This document shows, one piece after another, positions 1 to 8,289 of a DNA stretch of 64,000 nucleotides. How positions within the stretch are numbered: position 1 is the first letter of the stretch; every line of letters begins with the position of its first letter. The stretch is from Treponema sp. UBA6367. GTDB taxonomy: Bacteria > Spirochaetota > Spirochaetia > Treponematales > Treponemataceae. The stretch lies in NCBI GenBank assembly GCA_002437725.1, contig DJRF01000026.1, positions 55,286 through 119,285 of the forward strand. The letters run 5' to 3'. The translations under genes and the position numbers were made by a program. The notes beneath the pieces are model-generated. The model had not been told where the DNA came from. It worked only from the letters and a program-made list of their open reading frames with translations, and ran no database searches.

Positions 1-782
1 GCAGAACCAGAGTCCTCAATTTTTTTTAAGTATTCATCTGAAGTTGCGCAAATATCTTCTTCCATTTTAAAAAAAGAAGGCAGCGAACTAAATTTTTCCA
101 CATTTCTAATTCTTGACGATTTCCCTGTTGTGCAAGTATATGTTTTTTTTGCAGATGTTATAAATTTGGGAATCTTATGCAGATTTTCTTTGTCTGTAAA
201 TTCTACCTGGACATCGGGATTTGCCTCCATTTCTGTTTCCCAATACTTAATTCTGTAAATGTCGCTTTTAAAAATGTACCAAGAGTATATGCTTTTTTGA
301 TTTTTTCGTTCTGCTATGCGAATTCCTTCTGAATAGTTTACACCTTGCCAAAGTCCAATATCTTTTTCTTCATCTTTGAAGGTGTTCTGCAAAAAGTTTA
401 GGTACATTTTTTTATCTTTTATAGCAACCGGAATAGTTGAAACCTCTTTGTTTTTATTAAAGATTGTTATCTCCCAGACAGAATTGTTTTGATTTGATTT
501 TGAAAAACTTGCATTGATTTTTATTCCGTCGCCTCTGGTTGCTGCGTTTCTTGGCCTTTTTTTTAACTCTGCCATAGAATCTGGTTCGGCAAGGCGGTCA
601 AGATACCAGCCGTAGAAAATCTTTAGAACAATTGAAAATTGCCCGTTTGTTTCAATCAAAATATATCTATCCTTGCCTTCCCAAATTCCCACAAATTGGT
701 CTGGAACTTGAGAAAAAATATTAAAACCAAAGAAAGATAAAATAATCAGAAAAAAAAGTTTTTTAAGCGGAGAAACAGCCAT
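1..782 (-). CDS. Secreted protein of unknown function (3' end outside window)
   Basis: Open frame on the minus strand running off the left edge, about 260 codons visible. The ATG at 782-780 is preceded by GGAG (793-796 on the plus strand as ctcc), a good ribosome binding site. The N-terminus is a Sec signal peptide: MAVSPLKK, a hydrophobic run of about 15 residues rich in Leu/Ile/Phe, then FSQ. The mature part begins with a WEGKDRY...ETNGQFS segment that suggests a small beta-rich periplasmic domain, and is Lys/Ser/Glu rich. No family is recognised. It is divergent from ileS, with 223 bp between the two starts. Confidence 0.75.
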   Translation of the reverse strand, partial: MAVSPLKKLFFLIILSFFGFNIFSQVPDQFVGIWEGKDRYILIETNGQFSIVLKIFYGWYLDRLAEPDSMAELKKRPRNAATRGDGIKINASFSKSNQNNSVWEITIFNKNKEVSTIPVAIKDKKMYLNFLQNTFKDEEKDIGLWQGVNYSEGIRIAERKNQKSIYSWYIFKSDIYRIKYWETEMEANPDVQVEFTDKENLHKIPKFITSAKKTYTCTTGKSSRIRNVEKFSSLPSFFKMEEDICATSDEYLKKIEDSGS

Positions 783-1005
783 TTTTTTAACTCCATAAAA
801 CTCAATGTTCAGTCTGTTTTATTGTTTCTTTCTTATAATCGGCATTTTTTTTAATTCATTTACTTTTTACAACAAACAATATTTTTACCATTCCCTAGAT
901 TGTTATTTTGCGTTATAATTATTTGATTTTATAGAATTTTTTTAATTCTTGCAGTCTATTGCCTTTTGGCATAATTTTAAAATAAGTTTAAGGAATTTAT
1001 AGGAT

Positions 1006-4000
1006 ATGTATAAGCCAGTCAATCCAAAAGCAGATTTTCCAAAGCAGGAAGAAGAAATCCTGAAGTTTTGGAAAGAGGACGATACTTTTAAAAAATCAGT
1101 TAGCCAGAGGGAAGGAGCAGAGGAATATGTTTTCTACGATGGTCCACCTTTTGCTACAGGACTTCCGCATTTTGGTCACTTTATTCCTTCAACAATCAAA
1201 GATATTATTCCGCGTTACCAGACAATGAAGGGAAAGAAAGTTGAGCGTCGTTTTGGTTGGGATTGCCACGGTCTTCCGGTTGAAAATCTTATTGAAAAAG
1301 AGCTCGGCATAAATTCCAAGCATGAAATAGAAGCGTACGGAGTTGCGAATTTCAACGAAAAATGCAAGGCTTCGGTTCTAAAATATACTTCTGAATGGCG
1401 CCAGACAATTACTAGGATGGGGCGCTGGGTTGATTTTGACCACGACTACAAGACAATGAATCCAGATTACATGGAATCAATCTGGTGGGTTGCAAAATCT
1501 TTGTGGGACAAAGGTCTTATCTACGAAGGAAAATATATTCTTCCATATTGTCCTCGTTGTTCAACAGTTCTTTCTACTCATGAGCTTGCCCAGGGATACA
1601 AAGAAAAGCAGGATCCTGCTGTAACAATCCGTTTCAAGGTTACAAAAGCTCCAGAAACGATAGATGATGCAGAAATGGCGAACGGAAAAACTTATTTCCT
1701 TGCCTGGACAACCACTCCTTGGACATTGCCTTCAAACTTGGGGCTTTGCATGGGACCAAAGATTGAATATGTAAAAATTCTCGACAAAGAATCTGGCGAC
1801 TATTACATTCTGGCAGAAAGTCGTCTTCACGCTTATTATAAAAACGAGTCCGATTATGAAATCATTTACAAAAAACTTGGAACTGAATTCCTGGGTGCGG
1901 AATATGAGCCGCTGTTCCCATACTTTGCGTATTTAAAAGAGCCTGCAAAATGTTCAGAAGAAACCCATCAGCCTTGTGAAAAAGGTGCTTTCCGTCTTTT
2001 TAATGCGGATTATGTTTCTACAGAAGATGGTACAGGAATCGTTCATATAGCTCCAGCTTTTGGTGAAGAAGACAACAAAGTCTTTGCTGGAACAGGAATT
2101 CCGAATGTTGAGCCAATGGATGCGGAATGTAAGTTTACAAAAGAAGTTTCTGATTACGCAGGGCGTTTTGTAAAAGACTGTGATAAAGATATTATGGACC
2201 GCCTTAAAAAAGAAGGAAAACTTGTTAAGCGCGACACAGTTGTTCACCAGTATCCGCATTGCTGGCGTTGCGGCTCTCCTTTGATTTACCGAGGAATCGG
2301 CTCTTGGTTTGTAAGAGTTGCAGATCATCACGAACAGCTTTTAAAGGCAAATAGTCAGATAAAATGGCAGCCGGCTCATATTAAGGAAGGGCGTTTTGGA
2401 AAATGGCTTGCAGGTGCTCGTGACTGGGCTGTAAGCCGCAACCGTTACTGGGGAAATCCAATTCCAATCTGGAAATGCGATAACCCTGACTGTAAAAATA
2501 AGCTTTGCGTTGGAAGTCGCGATGAACTAAAAAAACTTTCTGGTGTTTACCCGGACGATTTGCACAAGCAGTTCGTTGATAAAATCTCAATTCCTTGCGA
2601 AAAGTGCGGTGGTACAATGCACAGAATTCCGGAAGTCTTTGACTGCTGGTTTGAGTCTGGAAGCATGCCTTATGCACAGCAGCATTATCCTTTCGAAAAT
2701 AAAGAATACTTTGAAAAGCATTTTCCGGCAAATTTCATTTCTGAAGGTTTGGATCAGACCCGTGGATGGTTCTACACATTGACAGTTCTTGCTTCTCATC
2801 TTTTTGATAAGCCTGCTTTCCAGAATTGTATTGTAAACGGACTTGTTCTTGCTTCTGACGGACGAAAAATGTCAAAATCGCTCCGGAATTACACCGATCC
2901 TGTTGAGGCAATCAATAAATTCGGTGCGGATGCGCTTCGACTTTTCCTTATTCATTCTGCGGTTGTAAAGGCAGACGACCTTCGCTACAGCGATGAGGGC
3001 GTTCGCGATGTAATCAAAAATATAATTCTTCCGCTTTGGAATTCATACAGTTTCTTTGTAACGTATGCGAATATAGATAAAATTCAGCCTACTGGTCATC
3101 TGTTTGATGAAAAACTTCCTTCAAATCCGCTTGATGCATGGCTTTTGTCAATTACGCAGAAACTTATAAAAGATGTTACAGCCGGACTTGATGACTACGA
3201 TTTGAGCGGAGCTGTTGACCCGATTGTTAAATTCATTGATGAAATGAACAACTGGTACATCCGCCGTTCACGTCGCCGCTTCTGGAAGTCGGAAAACGAT
3301 GCTGACAAAAAAGAAGCTTATGAGGCTCTTTACATTGCGTTAAAGACATTTAGTCTGGTTGCCTCTCCGTTTATTCCATTTATTACAGAGCAAATCTGGC
3401 AGAATTTACGGACTTCAGAAGACAAGGAATCTGTTCATCTTTGCGATTATCCACTTTACAACGAAAAATGGCATAATGAGGAACTTGAATTCAAGATGGC
3501 GACTGTTCAAAAGGCAGTTTCTATGGGGCGCTCTTTAAGAAATACTTTCAATCTTAAGAATCGCCAGCCGCTTGCATCTGTTGCTTTGGTTACGCGCAAC
3601 GAGAATGAAAAACGTGTTCTTGCTGAAATGGAAGATTCTATCCGCGAGGAGTTGAACGTCAAGAAAGTTGAATTCCACGACCGCGAGGATGAGCTTGTAG
3701 AATACAAGTGCAAGGCAAATTTCAAGGTTCTTGGAAAAGAGCTTGGCCAAAAAATGAAAAAAGCGGCTTCAATAATCCAGGAACTTTCTTCGGAACAGAT
3801 TCAGTCAATCTTGGAAGGAACAAATCTTTCTATTGATGTTGACGGAACTTCTGTTGAACTTAATGCTGACAAAATCCTTGTTGAACGCCTTGAAAAAGAT
3901 GGTCTTAAAGTTTTGAATGAAGGAACTTTGACAGTCGGGCTTGATTCAAAAATTACAGATGAGCTCAAAAAAGAAGGCTATGTCCGCGATTTAATCCGAG

Positions 4001-4221
4001 GAATCCAGAATCTCCGCAAAGAGTCAGGATTTGAAGTTACAGACAGAATCAATCTTGAAGTTTGTGGCGATGATGAGTTAAAAGCTTCTTTTGAAATGTT
4101 CAAGGATTTTATTTCATCAGAAACACTTGCTTCTTCAGCAGAGTTTGTAACTTCTCTTCCAAACGGAACAGAAGTTGATGCCGATGATAAAAAATGGAGA
4201 ATTGCTATTGAAGAAGTTTAA
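1006..4221 (+). CDS. ileS: Isoleucine-tRNA ligase, type 2 (eukaryote-like)
   Basis: Charges tRNA-Ile with isoleucine in the cytoplasm. At 1071 aa it is longer than ordinary bacterial IleS (about 930-940 aa). The class I signatures are of the type 2 form: GPPFATGLPHFGH at residues 46-58 (HIGH equivalent HFGH at 55-58) and KMSKS at 621-625 in DGRKMSKSLRNY. The editing (CP1) insertion with WTTTPWTLPSN lies around residues 240-250, and anticodon-binding plus C-terminal domains follow. Zinc-type Cys pairs are visible (CPRCS, CWRCG, CEKCGG). Type 2 IleS enzymes are generally insensitive to mupirocin; that is family knowledge, not shown here. No T-box leader is seen in the 223 bp upstream. The next gene's start lies inside the 3' end of this one. 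Confidence 0.98.
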   Translation: MYKPVNPKADFPKQEEEILKFWKEDDTFKKSVSQREGAEEYVFYDGPPFATGLPHFGHFIPSTIKDIIPRYQTMKGKKVERRFGWDCHGLPVENLIEKELGINSKHEIEAYGVANFNEKCKASVLKYTSEWRQTITRMGRWVDFDHDYKTMNPDYMESIWWVAKSLWDKGLIYEGKYILPYCPRCSTVLSTHELAQGYKEKQDPAVTIRFKVTKAPETIDDAEMANGKTYFLAWTTTPWTLPSNLGLCMGPKIEYVKILDKESGDYYILAESRLHAYYKNESDYEIIYKKLGTEFLGAEYEPLFPYFAYLKEPAKCSEETHQPCEKGAFRLFNADYVSTEDGTGIVHIAPAFGEEDNKVFAGTGIPNVEPMDAECKFTKEVSDYAGRFVKDCDKDIMDRLKKEGKLVKRDTVVHQYPHCWRCGSPLIYRGIGSWFVRVADHHEQLLKANSQIKWQPAHIKEGRFGKWLAGARDWAVSRNRYWGNPIPIWKCDNPDCKNKLCVGSRDELKKLSGVYPDDLHKQFVDKISIPCEKCGGTMHRIPEVFDCWFESGSMPYAQQHYPFENKEYFEKHFPANFISEGLDQTRGWFYTLTVLASHLFDKPAFQNCIVNGLVLASDGRKMSKSLRNYTDPVEAINKFGADALRLFLIHSAVVKADDLRYSDEGVRDVIKNIILPLWNSYSFFVTYANIDKIQPTGHLFDEKLPSNPLDAWLLSITQKLIKDVTAGLDDYDLSGAVDPIVKFIDEMNNWYIRRSRRRFWKSENDADKKEAYEALYIALKTFSLVASPFIPFITEQIWQNLRTSEDKESVHLCDYPLYNEKWHNEELEFKMATVQKAVSMGRSLRNTFNLKNRQPLASVALVTRNENEKRVLAEMEDSIREELNVKKVEFHDREDELVEYKCKANFKVLGKELGQKMKKAASIIQELSSEQIQSILEGTNLSIDVDGTSVELNADKILVERLEKDGLKVLNEGTLTVGLDSKITDELKKEGYVRDLIRGIQNLRKESGFEVTDRINLEVCGDDELKASFEMFKDFISSETLASSAEFVTSLPNGTEVDADDKKWRIAIEEV

Positions 4222-5101
4222 TTTTTTAGTTCTCTTTTCTATATTGTTTTTTTGTTTGTTTAGTTGCAAATCTCTTTCATTGCCTGAGGAAAATGTTCGT
4301 GCATTGGAGCTTTTGGATAATAAAAGTTCTTTTTACTTAAGAATTCCTGCCTCTATGGACAAAAAACTTATAGAAAAGATTTTAAGAAATTCTGTGCAAA
4401 ATCTTTCTCCCAAAAATGCTGCTTCTGTTGTTGAGCGCATAGATACAATCTATGTTGGAATGATTCGCAGTCGGAAAGGCGCAACTTTTCAGCTGTCTGC
4501 TGATTGTAATTTTCCTAAAATTGTTTTGGATAATGCCTTGACCAAAAAAAATGGCTGGGAAAAGGAGTTTCTTTCATTAAAAAACAAAGAAGGCAAGAAC
4601 GTTTCTTATTCGATTTTTAAAAATCAAAATCTCAAACTTTCTTGCCCATCAGAACACATTGTGTGTCTTGGAAGAGATGTTCTAAATATGGTTGAGCGCT
4701 ACAATTCCTTGAATAACGAAAATCTTGACAACGGTTATGAAAGTCTTATGCAAGATGCTTACGAATGGCTTTCTTATGAAGATGGAATACAGGATAATCA
4801 AGTTCGTTTTTTTGCGCAAAAACCGCAGTCTTTTTTAACTTTGCTTACAGGTGCTAGGCTCAACTTTCAGCTTATAAATGTTCGCGGGGCAATGGAAAAC
4901 GATCCTTTGTCAGATAATCAATATTTGCTTAGACTTGAATTTGAGTTTAAAGATTCTAGAACAGTTCCTGCGGCTAGGGGAGCCTTGTCTCTTGCTTTTG
5001 GACTTACTGATTCTAACGTATTTATGGAAAGCCCTACGCATCTTGTTGTGTCTGGCATAAAAATTGAAAAACAATCACTGCATAAAATCCTTGTTTTGTG
5101 A
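4208..5101 (+). CDS. Putative lipoprotein, unknown function
   Basis: A 297-aa protein. I place the start at TTG 4208, because GGAGA (4196-4200) sits 7 nt upstream and the product then opens with a compact lipoprotein signal: MKKFNF, a hydrophobic core, and the lipobox LFSC with Cys at about residue 20. Upstream in-frame starts (TTG 4175, ATG 4178) would add a polar tail before the signal. The gene overlaps the last 14 nt of ileS, so it is probably translationally coupled to it. The body has no recognised domain; the conserved-looking elements are the YLRIPASMDKKLIEKIL segment near the N-terminus and a Ser/Leu-rich C-terminus. Probably an envelope lipoprotein. Confidence 0.8.
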   Translation: MKKFNFLVLFSILFFCLFSCKSLSLPEENVRALELLDNKSSFYLRIPASMDKKLIEKILRNSVQNLSPKNAASVVERIDTIYVGMIRSRKGATFQLSADCNFPKIVLDNALTKKNGWEKEFLSLKNKEGKNVSYSIFKNQNLKLSCPSEHIVCLGRDVLNMVERYNSLNNENLDNGYESLMQDAYEWLSYEDGIQDNQVRFFAQKPQSFLTLLTGARLNFQLINVRGAMENDPLSDNQYLLRLEFEFKDSRTVPAARGALSLAFGLTDSNVFMESPTHLVVSGIKIEKQSLHKILVL

Positions 5102-5113
5102 TTTTAGCTTAAA

Positions 5114-5172
5114 AAGTTTGCGTTGCGAACTTACTTATCAACTGCAATTTCTCACATTCGTTGCGAGATTGC
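5114..5172 (+). other. Two adjacent imperfect hairpins in the intergenic region
   Basis: Between the lipoprotein gene and upp there are two small stem-loops. In the first, AAGTTTGC (5114-5121) pairs with GCGAACTT (5125-5132) around a GTT loop, with one G-T pair. In the second, GCAATTTCTC (5144-5153) pairs with GAGATTGC (5165-5172) with a TT bulge. Neither is followed by a strong T run. They may be a weak terminator, an RNA-processing site or part of a leader. The upp ribosome binding site GGAGG (5221-5225) lies downstream. Confidence 0.4.
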
Positions 5173-5231
5173 AATATAAAGTCAATTCTAAAACCGAAGT
5201 TTTAATCTTGGCTTTTTAATGGAGGAAAAAA

Positions 5232-6266
5232 ATGGAAGACAACAAAATTATATTAAAAGCGGAAGATTTAGACGGCTATCTTACTCAAAAAGATGTTGAA
5301 GATTTAAAAAGACTTGACGATATGTTCAAGGAAACTATGAAATATTTTGATCCTGTTGATAAAAATAAAATTATAGAAGGTTATGACAAGATGGGGCACG
5401 AAATGCAAAAAATTTGCGCATCTCATCCAAATATTAAGGTCTATTCGTTTGAAACAGAAGAAGGAGCCCATGCAGAAGCTAGCCGCGTAATTTCAAAGCT
5501 TCGCGATGTTAGAACAGATCATCAGGAATTTATGTATTATAGCCAAAGAGCGTACGAAATGCTTTTTAGAATGGCGTACACAGATAAGCATAGCGATAAA
5601 AAAGGTCATATTATCGTAAAAACTCCTGTAAATTTTCCAGTTCAAAACTATGCAGTTCATAAAATTCCAGATATAGATTACAAGCTTGAAAATACAGTTA
5701 TGTGCGTTATGCTAAGAGGGGCTCTTCTTCCTAGTATGATAATGTCTAAAGAAATTCAAGAGTATTCTTCCCATGAATATCTAACTCCTTTTGCTTTGTT
5801 TAAAATAAGTAGAAACGATAGTAAAAAAGAATCAAACATGGAATATGTTCTTGACCTGAACAAATCATTTTTTAATCTTGAAAAATTAGATGGAAAAGAC
5901 TTGATTTTTGCAGATCCAATGAATGCAACAGGTGGCTCTCTTGTAACTGTTGTAAAATATCTTTTAAGTCAAGGTGTGCATCCAAAGTCAATTTCATTCT
6001 TTAATACAATTTCTACACTTAAAGGAAGTATTCGTGTTACCCGTGCTCTTGAAAATTGTACTTGCTACACTTTGTGGGTAGATCCAGTTATGAATGAAAA
6101 AGCGTATATTATGCCAGGTCTTGGTGATGCAGGTGACAGGCTTAATGGTGTTGATTCAAAAGAAAATGCAAGAAATATAATTCAATTGATTGCTGATTAT
6201 GGACATAATATTTCTTGTCTATATCGCTCTCAATTGTTTGAAATTGAAAAAACGGTTTTGGGGTAA
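5232..6266 (+). CDS. upp: Uracil phosphoribosyltransferase family protein with N-terminal extension
   Basis: Predicted to convert uracil and PRPP to UMP (pyrimidine salvage, cytoplasm). The C-terminal half carries the Upp signatures: PRPP loop DPMNATGGS (canonical DPMLATGGS) at about residues 230-238, and the uracil-binding tail [13 protein letters not shown] (canonical [14 protein letters not shown]) at about 295-307. The protein is 344 aa, whereas ordinary Upp is about 208 aa. The extra 110-130 residues at the N-terminus are acidic, predicted helical and of unrecognised function. A strong Shine-Dalgarno (GGAGG) precedes the ATG. The TPR gene follows after 3 nt, so the two are co-transcribed. 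The Leu to Asn change in the PRPP loop and the N-terminal domain make the exact substrate less certain. Confidence 0.85.
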   Translation: MEDNKIILKAEDLDGYLTQKDVEDLKRLDDMFKETMKYFDPVDKNKIIEGYDKMGHEMQKICASHPNIKVYSFETEEGAHAEASRVISKLRDVRTDHQEFMYYSQRAYEMLFRMAYTDKHSDKKGHIIVKTPVNFPVQNYAVHKIPDIDYKLENTVMCVMLRGALLPSMIMSKEIQEYSSHEYLTPFALFKISRNDSKKESNMEYVLDLNKSFFNLEKLDGKDLIFADPMNATGGSLVTVVKYLLSQGVHPKSISFFNTISTLKGSIRVTRALENCTCYTLWVDPVMNEKAYIMPGLGDAGDRLNGVDSKENARNIIQLIADYGHNISCLYRSQLFEIEKTVLG

Positions 6267-6269
6267 ATT

Positions 6270-6926
6270 GTGAAAAAACTTTTTGCGTCGGTATTTATTG
6301 TCTTTTTTTCATCTTTCTTTATAGCTGCTAATGTTCACGTTCCTATTCCTGGAGAGTCAACCGTAAAAAAGGATAATATTTATATTGAATATCTTTCAAT
6401 TGCCGACGCATATTTTGAACTTGGCAAGTACGATAAGGCTGCTGACTATTATTTACTTGCCATGAAAAATAAAAAACTTTATTGGACGGCTTTTTACAAG
6501 CTTGGCAGAACTTATGCCTTGTTAAAAAATTGGTCTGAATCCGAAAAGATTTTTGTAAAACTTTTAAAAAGAGATCCTGAAAACCTTTCGTTAAAAATGT
6601 CTCTTGCTTATATAAGGGCAATGAACGGAAATCTTGAAAGTTCTAAAGAAATATATCGCCTTTTATGGCAGGAAAATCCTGAAAATGCGGATGTTTTGGT
6701 AAACTACATTAATGTGGTTTTTGCTCTTGAAGATTATGATTTGGTAAAAAGCTTAATATCTGAATTAAAAGAAAAATTTAATGACAATAAAAATATTTCT
6801 GTATTTGAAAAAAAAATAGAAGAAATAGAAAACAAAAATGAAGAAGATTCAAAAAATATAGAATTAGAAAACGCAGATTCAAAAGAAAATTCTATTAAAA
6901 CAGACGAAAATTCAAAAGGGCAGTGA
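6270..6926 (+). CDS. Secreted TPR protein
   Basis: A 218-aa protein starting with GTG 3 nt after the upp stop. The signal peptide (MKKLFASVFIVFFSSFFIAAN) is followed by at least three tetratricopeptide-like helix pairs: YLSIADAYFELGKYDKAADYY, then AFYKLGRTYALLKNWSESEKIF, then SLKMSLAYIRAMNGNLESSKEIY. The last 40 residues are a low-complexity Glu/Asn/Lys/Ser tail. TPRs usually mediate protein-protein contacts; here this would be in the periplasm. The gene converges on the GGDEF-like gene, separated by 21 bp. Confidence 0.85.
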   Translation: MKKLFASVFIVFFSSFFIAANVHVPIPGESTVKKDNIYIEYLSIADAYFELGKYDKAADYYLLAMKNKKLYWTAFYKLGRTYALLKNWSESEKIFVKLLKRDPENLSLKMSLAYIRAMNGNLESSKEIYRLLWQENPENADVLVNYINVVFALEDYDLVKSLISELKEKFNDNKNISVFEKKIEEIENKNEEDSKNIELENADSKENSIKTDENSKGQ

Positions 6927-6955
6927 AGCCTGTCCTCTCAAAAAACATTAGGCTT
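6926..6955. terminator. Short convergent stem-loop
   Basis: AAGCCT (6926-6931) and AGGCTT (6950-6955) form a 6-bp stem between two convergent genes, overlapping both ends. It may serve as a weak bidirectional terminator. The stem is short and the loop long (18 nt). Confidence 0.35.
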
Positions 6956-8285
6956 TGTTGGCATTTTCTTTTATGTACTGCATATATTTTTCAATATCTA
7001 CATGAAATCCTATGATAGGAGAATCTTTTTCTTGTTGCGCGTGTTCTAATGCCTGTTCTGATTCAAGAATTATCCTTTCTGCATTTACAAGGCGTACTGC
7101 TCTGCACGAAATTCCTATAAAACAGTTAGAAACACCTTCAAATGTTAGAATTTGGTTGCGTATTTTTTCTGCAAATTCTTCAGCAGCATTTATTTCCATC
7201 TCATTTTTTATGATAGCAATACAGTCTTCTTCCTTTTTAAAAATTAGATTGCTTTTTATCATAAAATTTTGAACTAATTCCGAAGAAATTCTTTTATATA
7301 ACTGTTCGTTTAATTCTGGAATTTTTATAAGTATTAATGCCAAATCTTGTTCAGTAGAACCAGATTTAATTAATTCTTTTGCAAGTGTTTCTTGAAAACT
7401 CTGTTGTTGAACACTATTTGCTTCTGTATTTAAATCACTTTTTTCTGACTCATTTTGTTCTTTGTTAGCGTCTTTGTTTGAATCTAGTTCACTGTCATTT
7501 GAGTTTGTTTCTGATTCTGCAAAAGCAGGGGCTTCATAGTATATGGATTCATCGCTGTTTTCTTGCAAATTTTGAGCATCATTTTTAGCTTCAAAATCTA
7601 TTTCTTCGTATAGATAATCATTTTCGTTATTGTTTTCTTTTTCGTTTTCGATTTTAAATTCAGAATTATCTTCTTGGGATTCGTTACTATTTTGTCCGTC
7701 TGTAGAATTTTCTTTTTCAGGTTCTAATTCTACATTCTTTGGGTCATCATTTTGCTCTTTTCCTTGTAACACAGAATCTTGGTTTTCTAAATTATTAGAA
7801 CTATCTTTTGTCTTTTTTTCTTTTGCTGTAAGAAAAATTATCAATAAAATAGTGAAAATTGTTGCTATAAGAATTATTAAAAATGAAATCAACGCGCTGG
7901 CATATATTTTTGCAGGTCGAAGAGTGTACATAACTGCTTTTATGCTGTAATTATCTTGTCCGTATGAAAAACTGTATGAAAAGTTTTGCACAAAGCTTGA
8001 GTTAAAATCATCTTGACTATCGCTAATCTTTGGATAAGCTGAAATTATTTTTCCATTTTTATATATATTAATCAGAGCGAAGTCGTTGTATTCGTAAAAA
8101 AGTTTTTCTGCGTTTATGTTGCCAGGATTTTTAGTCGCTAATTCTACAACGGAATTGAATCTGGTTGCACATCTATCTTTGCCGTTTTTAGTTTCGGTGA
8201 TTAAGTTAAAAGAAAAAAATGCGATAGAAAAAATAAATATTAAAGTTATAAAAACAGAATAAAGTGAAATAATTTTATTTTTCAT
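6948..8285 (-). CDS. Membrane protein with degenerate GGDEF-type domain
   Basis: A 445-aa protein read from ATG 8285; an upstream in-frame ATG at 8321 would lie inside the preceding gene and in front of the first membrane helix. Layout: TM1 (about residues 4-26), a short extracytoplasmic domain of about 95 aa, TM2 (about 130-155), a long acidic Asn/Glu/Ser linker (about 160-310) and a C-terminal domain of about 130 aa. The last part ends in FIGISCRAVRLVNAERIIL and EQALEHAQQEKD, which resembles the C-terminal half of GGDEF domains (GIS...a..li..AD.ALY.AK). The GGDEF signature itself is missing, so cyclase activity is unlikely; a c-di-GMP or protein-binding role is possible. It follows the second Maf-like gene by 4 nt and ends that operon. 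Confidence 0.7.
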   Translation of the reverse strand: MKNKIISLYSVFITLIFIFSIAFFSFNLITETKNGKDRCATRFNSVVELATKNPGNINAEKLFYEYNDFALINIYKNGKIISAYPKISDSQDDFNSSFVQNFSYSFSYGQDNYSIKAVMYTLRPAKIYASALISFLIILIATIFTILLIIFLTAKEKKTKDSSNNLENQDSVLQGKEQNDDPKNVELEPEKENSTDGQNSNESQEDNSEFKIENEKENNNENDYLYEEIDFEAKNDAQNLQENSDESIYYEAPAFAESETNSNDSELDSNKDANKEQNESEKSDLNTEANSVQQQSFQETLAKELIKSGSTEQDLALILIKIPELNEQLYKRISSELVQNFMIKSNLIFKKEEDCIAIIKNEMEINAAEEFAEKIRNQILTFEGVSNCFIGISCRAVRLVNAERIILESEQALEHAQQEKDSPIIGFHVDIEKYMQYIKENANKA

Positions 8286-8289
8286 AGTT

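Noticed and set aside
783..1005. T-box riboswitch upstream of ileS
   Set aside because: No specifier loop, T-box consensus or terminator/antiterminator pair can be seen in the 223 bp. The region is AT rich and holds only a TATAAT at 914-919 without a good -35.
1954..2799. Long open frames on the minus strand inside ileS
   Set aside because: They lie wholly within a clear ileS coding frame, have no ribosome binding site and encode no recognisable protein. They are antisense shadows.
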